From NCBI GenBank assembly GCA_019637175.1, contig JAHBWD010000001.1:62001-126000 (forward strand): DNA of 64,000 bases, in the 5' to 3' direction. How positions within the stretch are numbered: position 1 is the stretch's first letter; every line of letters begins with the position of its first letter. A program made the position numbers and the translations under genes. The notes beneath the pieces were generated by a model. It saw nothing but the letters and a program-made list of their open reading frames with translations. It ran no database searches and had not been told where the DNA came from. The DNA comes from Labilithrix sp. (GTDB lineage: Bacteria > Myxococcota_A > Polyangia > Polyangiales > Polyangiaceae). This document shows positions 60,876 through 64,000 of the stretch, piece after piece.

Positions 60876-62414
60876 GTGGCTAGGGAGACGCATCCGCCGC
60901 CCTCGTCGGGGTTGCCAGGTCGTCTTCCAGGCCTCGGGCGCGGGCGCGCCATCGACTTCCACGGCGATCCTCGCGCCGGCGCGTCGGAGGCGGCGCCGAC
61001 GGCCCCGCACGCGACGCCGCCTCCGCCGGAGGCGAAGAAGAGCGGGCCGGCGCGCTTCTGGCGAGGTCGCGGCGTCAAGATCGCGCTCAACCTCGCGCTC
61101 GCGCTTTCGCTCGTCTTCCACTGGGTGATGGCCCCGTGGAAGCTCCTCCCGGATCGCTCCGGCCTCGAGCTCAAGGACGTCGACGAGGAGCTCACGATCC
61201 CCGTCGACCTGCTCGGCGAAGATCCGCCGCCGGACGAAAAGCCCGCGCCGCCGGACCCCGCGATCACGCCGCCGGAGCACGATCCCAACGGCCTCGACAA
61301 GCGGCCCGACGCGGGGCCGCCCAAGCCCAAGCCCGACGCGTCGATCGACGCCGAGGCGCTCGCGACCGACGCGGGCGTGCCGCCGATCGCCGTCGAGGGA
61401 GGCGTGCCCGTGTCGACGGACGACGGCGGCTCGCAGACCGACGCGGGCGAGAGCGACGCGGCGGGCGAAGGCGGCCTCGTCGCGTCGGCCGACGCGTCGG
61501 CGCCTCCGGGCGCGGCCGGGCCGCGCGATCCCGGCTCGATGATCGGCATGGCGGGCATCGTCACGGCGGGCACGGTCAACGTGACGCTGCTCGTGAACAT
61601 CGCGGTCATCCGCCAGAACCCCGTCGGCGCGCGGATGGGCCCGATCCTCTTCGGCATCCCGCAGTGGAACGACTTCGTGAAGGGATCGAACCAGACGGCG
61701 ATCGATCCGATCCGCGACACCGACTGGATCCTGATCTACGGCCCGTCGCTCATCCACACCGATCGCGACGCCGTCTTCGTTCACTACTCGGCGCCCGACG
61801 CCGTCGTCGACAGCGCGGTCGAGGCGATCGCGAAGCGCTACGACAAAGGCGGCCCGTTCGACGCGGGCGTGCCCGGCGTGAAGGCTTCGCTCGGCCACGC
61901 CGACAACGCCGAGCGCGTCTTCATGCGCGTGCAGCCGCACGTGCTCGTCGTCGTGCCCAAAGACAAAGCGGCCGACTTCGCGAAGGTCATGCGGCGCGCG
62001 CCGATCTCGCCGAAGGTGAGGCCGGGAGAGGCGATGCGCCTCGTCGTCAAGGATCCGTGGAAGCAGATCTCGATCCCGGGCCTCAAGTTCCCCAACTCGC
62101 TCAAGGAGATCCGCCTGTGGATCGTGCCGCGCGCGAGCGACGGCGGCGCCGATCTCTACGTCGAGGGCGACTGCACCGACGAGGCCGCGGCGAGCGACGT
62201 CGCCGACGCGATGACCGATCTCATCAAGCGCCAGAACAGCATCGCGATTCGCGTGGCGACGCGCGGCTTGCTCAACAACGCGCGCGTCACGCCCGAGGGA
62301 TCGCAGATCAAGCTTCACCTCTCGGTCAGCCAAGAGCAGCTCGAGGCGCTCCTCCAGGGCGTGGGCACGATGCTCGGCGTGCAGGTGCAGCCCGTCGCCG
62401 GCGGAGGTCGCTGA
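60876..62414 (+). CDS. single-pass membrane protein with Pro/Asp-rich linker (TonB-like layout)
   Basis: 512 residues. After a Pro-rich cytoplasmic N-terminus (about 65 residues), one membrane helix (IALNLALALSLVFHWVMAPW) is followed by an acidic Pro/Asp/Ala-rich linker to about 215. A periplasmic domain (about 220-512) reads MIGMAGIVTAGTVNVTLLVN, FGIPQWNDFVKGS, TDWILIYGPSLIHTDRD and SAPDAVVDSAVEAIAKRY. The layout is like TonB or AgmX proteins, but the last 300 residues match no family I recognise. It starts at GTG 60876. It is divergent from the L,D-transpeptidase and converges on PrsW, 4 bases apart. Confidence 0.75.
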   Translation: MARETHPPPSSGLPGRLPGLGRGRAIDFHGDPRAGASEAAPTAPHATPPPPEAKKSGPARFWRGRGVKIALNLALALSLVFHWVMAPWKLLPDRSGLELKDVDEELTIPVDLLGEDPPPDEKPAPPDPAITPPEHDPNGLDKRPDAGPPKPKPDASIDAEALATDAGVPPIAVEGGVPVSTDDGGSQTDAGESDAAGEGGLVASADASAPPGAAGPRDPGSMIGMAGIVTAGTVNVTLLVNIAVIRQNPVGARMGPILFGIPQWNDFVKGSNQTAIDPIRDTDWILIYGPSLIHTDRDAVFVHYSAPDAVVDSAVEAIAKRYDKGGPFDAGVPGVKASLGHADNAERVFMRVQPHVLVVVPKDKAADFAKVMRRAPISPKVRPGEAMRLVVKDPWKQISIPGLKFPNSLKEIRLWIVPRASDGGADLYVEGDCTDEAAASDVADAMTDLIKRQNSIAIRVATRGLLNNARVTPEGSQIKLHLSVSQEQLEALLQGVGTMLGVQVQPVAGGGR

Positions 62415-62418
62415 CGCA

Positions 62419-63990
62419 TCAGTCGCGCGCGGCGACGCTCTCGAGCGTCGCGGTGCGCTCGCCCACGCGCGTGCCGACGTGCTCGCGGAGCGCGGCGACG
62501 AGCGACTCGATGACGTCGGGGCTGCCGGGCCCGAGGAGGATCGGCCCGCCTTCGCAGTCGAGGACGACGTGGTCGCCCTTCACCTCGAAGCGGCGGATGC
62601 GCGACCACGATCGTGCGGCGCCGCCGAAGGTGACGCCGTAGCCGTCGACCACGACGTCGAGCGGCAAGGTGGCGGAGATCCCGAACGCCGCGACGGCGAG
62701 CAGCGCGAGCATCACGCTCGAGCCGACCACGAAGGTCGCGTTCGGGCGATGGCGCGCGAGCTGGTACCAGCCGCCGAGGACGACGATGCCGAACGCGAGC
62801 ACGTGGAGCGCCAACGACGAGAGGAAGAAGAGCCCCGGGCGCCCGACGCGGAAGAGCTTCCGCTCGTCGGGTCGGACGCGGCGCACGGCGTCGTCGACGA
62901 CGCCGTGGCGCAGCGATCGCCTCACGAGCGAGACGAAGACGCTCGCGAGCGCGACGTTGAGGAAGATCGCGAGCACGCCGCCTCCGTCGGTGGAGAGCAG
63001 CGCGTCGAAGAGGCCGTGGCCGAGCGCGGCGAGGAGGAGGAAGAGGAGGACGCGCGGCCGCTTCTCGACGAGCCGCGCGCCGAGCGCGTAGCCCCAGATG
63101 GCGCCGAAGAACATGTGCGCGGGCACGCTCATGAAGCACCGTGCGACGACGATGGGCGCCGCCAGGCGCGTCATCGCGAAGTATCGGATGTTCTCCGCCG
63201 CGGCGAAGCCGAGCGAAGACACGATCCCGTAGACGATGCCGTCGACCGGCTCGTCGAACTCGGGGCGGCGCATCGCGAACGTGGCGCCGAGCATCTTCGC
63301 CCCTTCCTCGGAGAGGCCGACGACGATGGTGAACACCACGACGGCGAGAGGGAAGGCGAAGAGCTGACCTCCGAACGTCACGACGCGGGGATCGAGCCAC
63401 GGCGTCGCCGTCGCGAGCGCGAGCTCCGCGATGCCCGCGGGGATGGTCGAGAGGGCGCCGAGGACGAACGTGGTGAGGACGAGCCACATCGGCTCGGGGT
63501 GCGCGCGATCGAACCGCCGCACGAAGACGAGCCACGCGAGCGAGAGGAGCACCGGCACGACGAAGCACGCGGTCGCGAGGCCGGTGTTCGGCGGAAGACC
63601 GACGGCGTCGACGCGCCGGAGGATCGGCAGGCGCCCGCTCACGAGGAGCTGCTTTTCGTCCTGCGCGCGCGCGTACGCTTCGATGCCCGCGCCGAACGTG
63701 ACGTACGCCGAGTCGGTCGACCACGACGGGTGGCCGAGGGACGTGCGCCCGCGGACGAGGATCTCCGCGCGTGCTGCGCCGGGTCGCGCGGTCTGCCGCT
63801 CGCGCGCCGCGGTGACGACCTCGTCGGCGGGCGTTCCCTTCTCCGCGCGCAACCTGAGCGTGCCGCCTTCGCCCCAGCCGACGTGCACGCCTTCGTAGAG
63901 CTCGCCGAGCGGCCGCGACCAGACGACGCGCGTGCGGTATCGCGGCGCGGTCGCGCCGCCTGCGGTCGCCCACATCGGCTCGGCGACCAC
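62419..63990 (-). CDS. PrsW-family intramembrane metalloprotease, possibly 5'-incomplete
   Basis: 523 residues from GTG 63990, ten bases from the window end. No stop lies upstream in frame, so the start may be further out. Seven or more TM segments lie between residues 140 and 420. PrsW motifs: GLSEEGAKML (Glu228-Glu229), DGIVYGIVSSLGFAAAENIRYF (with Glu266), SVPAHMFFGAIWGYALG (His292), and a downstream GHGLFDALL. In Bacillus this family cleaves anti-sigma factors; the target here is unknown. A soluble domain precedes the membrane part (about 1-130), and a beta-rich C-terminal tail follows after about 450, both outside the core family. Confidence 0.87.
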   Translation of the reverse strand: MVAEPMWATAGGATAPRYRTRVVWSRPLGELYEGVHVGWGEGGTLRLRAEKGTPADEVVTAARERQTARPGAARAEILVRGRTSLGHPSWSTDSAYVTFGAGIEAYARAQDEKQLLVSGRLPILRRVDAVGLPPNTGLATACFVVPVLLSLAWLVFVRRFDRAHPEPMWLVLTTFVLGALSTIPAGIAELALATATPWLDPRVVTFGGQLFAFPLAVVVFTIVVGLSEEGAKMLGATFAMRRPEFDEPVDGIVYGIVSSLGFAAAENIRYFAMTRLAAPIVVARCFMSVPAHMFFGAIWGYALGARLVEKRPRVLLFLLLAALGHGLFDALLSTDGGGVLAIFLNVALASVFVSLVRRSLRHGVVDDAVRRVRPDERKLFRVGRPGLFFLSSLALHVLAFGIVVLGGWYQLARHRPNATFVVGSSVMLALLAVAAFGISATLPLDVVVDGYGVTFGGAARSWSRIRRFEVKGDHVVLDCEGGPILLGPGSPDVIESLVAALREHVGTRVGERTATLESVAARD

Positions 63991-64000
63991 GCGGTGATCG

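Overview
The window is very GC-rich (near 70% by eye), with strong G/C at third codon positions. It holds four protein-kinase-fold genes, many secreted lipoproteins, Cys-rich and TPR/Sel1-type envelope proteins, PilT-type ATPases and a bacterial Ku. This combination suggests a large-genome myxobacterium (Myxococcota, probably Polyangiales). That assignment is inference from gene content; no rRNA or marker phylogeny was possible. The region looks chromosomal and gene-dense. I see no insertion sequence, phage, CRISPR array or integrase. Only one gene-free stretch exceeds 300 bases (23969-24345).

Layout: 1-3.7 kb, a rightward cluster of two lipoproteins and a TerB-like protein. 3.7-9.5 kb, a TPR protein facing a DinG-type helicase, then enolase. 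9.6-13.2 kb, two adjacent PilT/PilU-like ATPases with degenerate motifs. 13.2-20.9 kb, a compact leftward five-gene operon: a 1160-residue Ser/Thr kinase, a YkgJ cysteine-cluster protein, a gluconate-dehydrogenase-subunit-3-like protein, a GMC flavoprotein oxidoreductase and a kinase/cyclic-nucleotide-binding protein. 21-24 kb, a YbiT-like ABC-F ATPase and an M23-type lipoprotein. 24.3-31.7 kb, hypothetical proteins, a metallophosphatase with a HEAT-repeat partner, and a kinase-receiver fusion. 31.8-35.7 kb, a GH31 glycosidase and a DUF6786 lipoprotein, divergent from the kinase-receiver gene. 35.8-41.7 kb, small exported proteins, a glycosyltransferase, a HAD phosphatase, an alpha/beta hydrolase, tRNA-Lys(UUU) and a lipoprotein with six 21-bp repeats. 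41.7-47 kb, Ku, a pseudokinase with a TonB-like C-terminus and a DEAD-box RNA helicase. 47-51.5 kb, a truncated and an intact SDR, a polyprenyl synthase and a GbsR/MarR regulator. 51.6-64 kb, envelope genes: a Vps62-like protein, a predicted aminopeptidase, two Cys-rich Sel1-type proteins, an L,D-transpeptidase, a TonB-like anchored protein and a PrsW protease.

The most system-like candidate is the 13.2-20.9 kb operon, where two different kinases flank what looks like a membrane-associated oxidoreductase and its maturation proteins. Other points worth checking: a DinG helicase with one of four Fe-S cysteines replaced by Arg; paired PilT-like ATPases lacking normal Walker B and His-box residues; a pseudokinase-GYF-TM-TonB-like fusion; a strong promoter-plus-palindrome ahead of the polyprenyl synthase near a GbsR/MarR gene; and a 22-bp-arm inverted repeat between convergent genes. 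All functional assignments come from reading motifs, without database searches.
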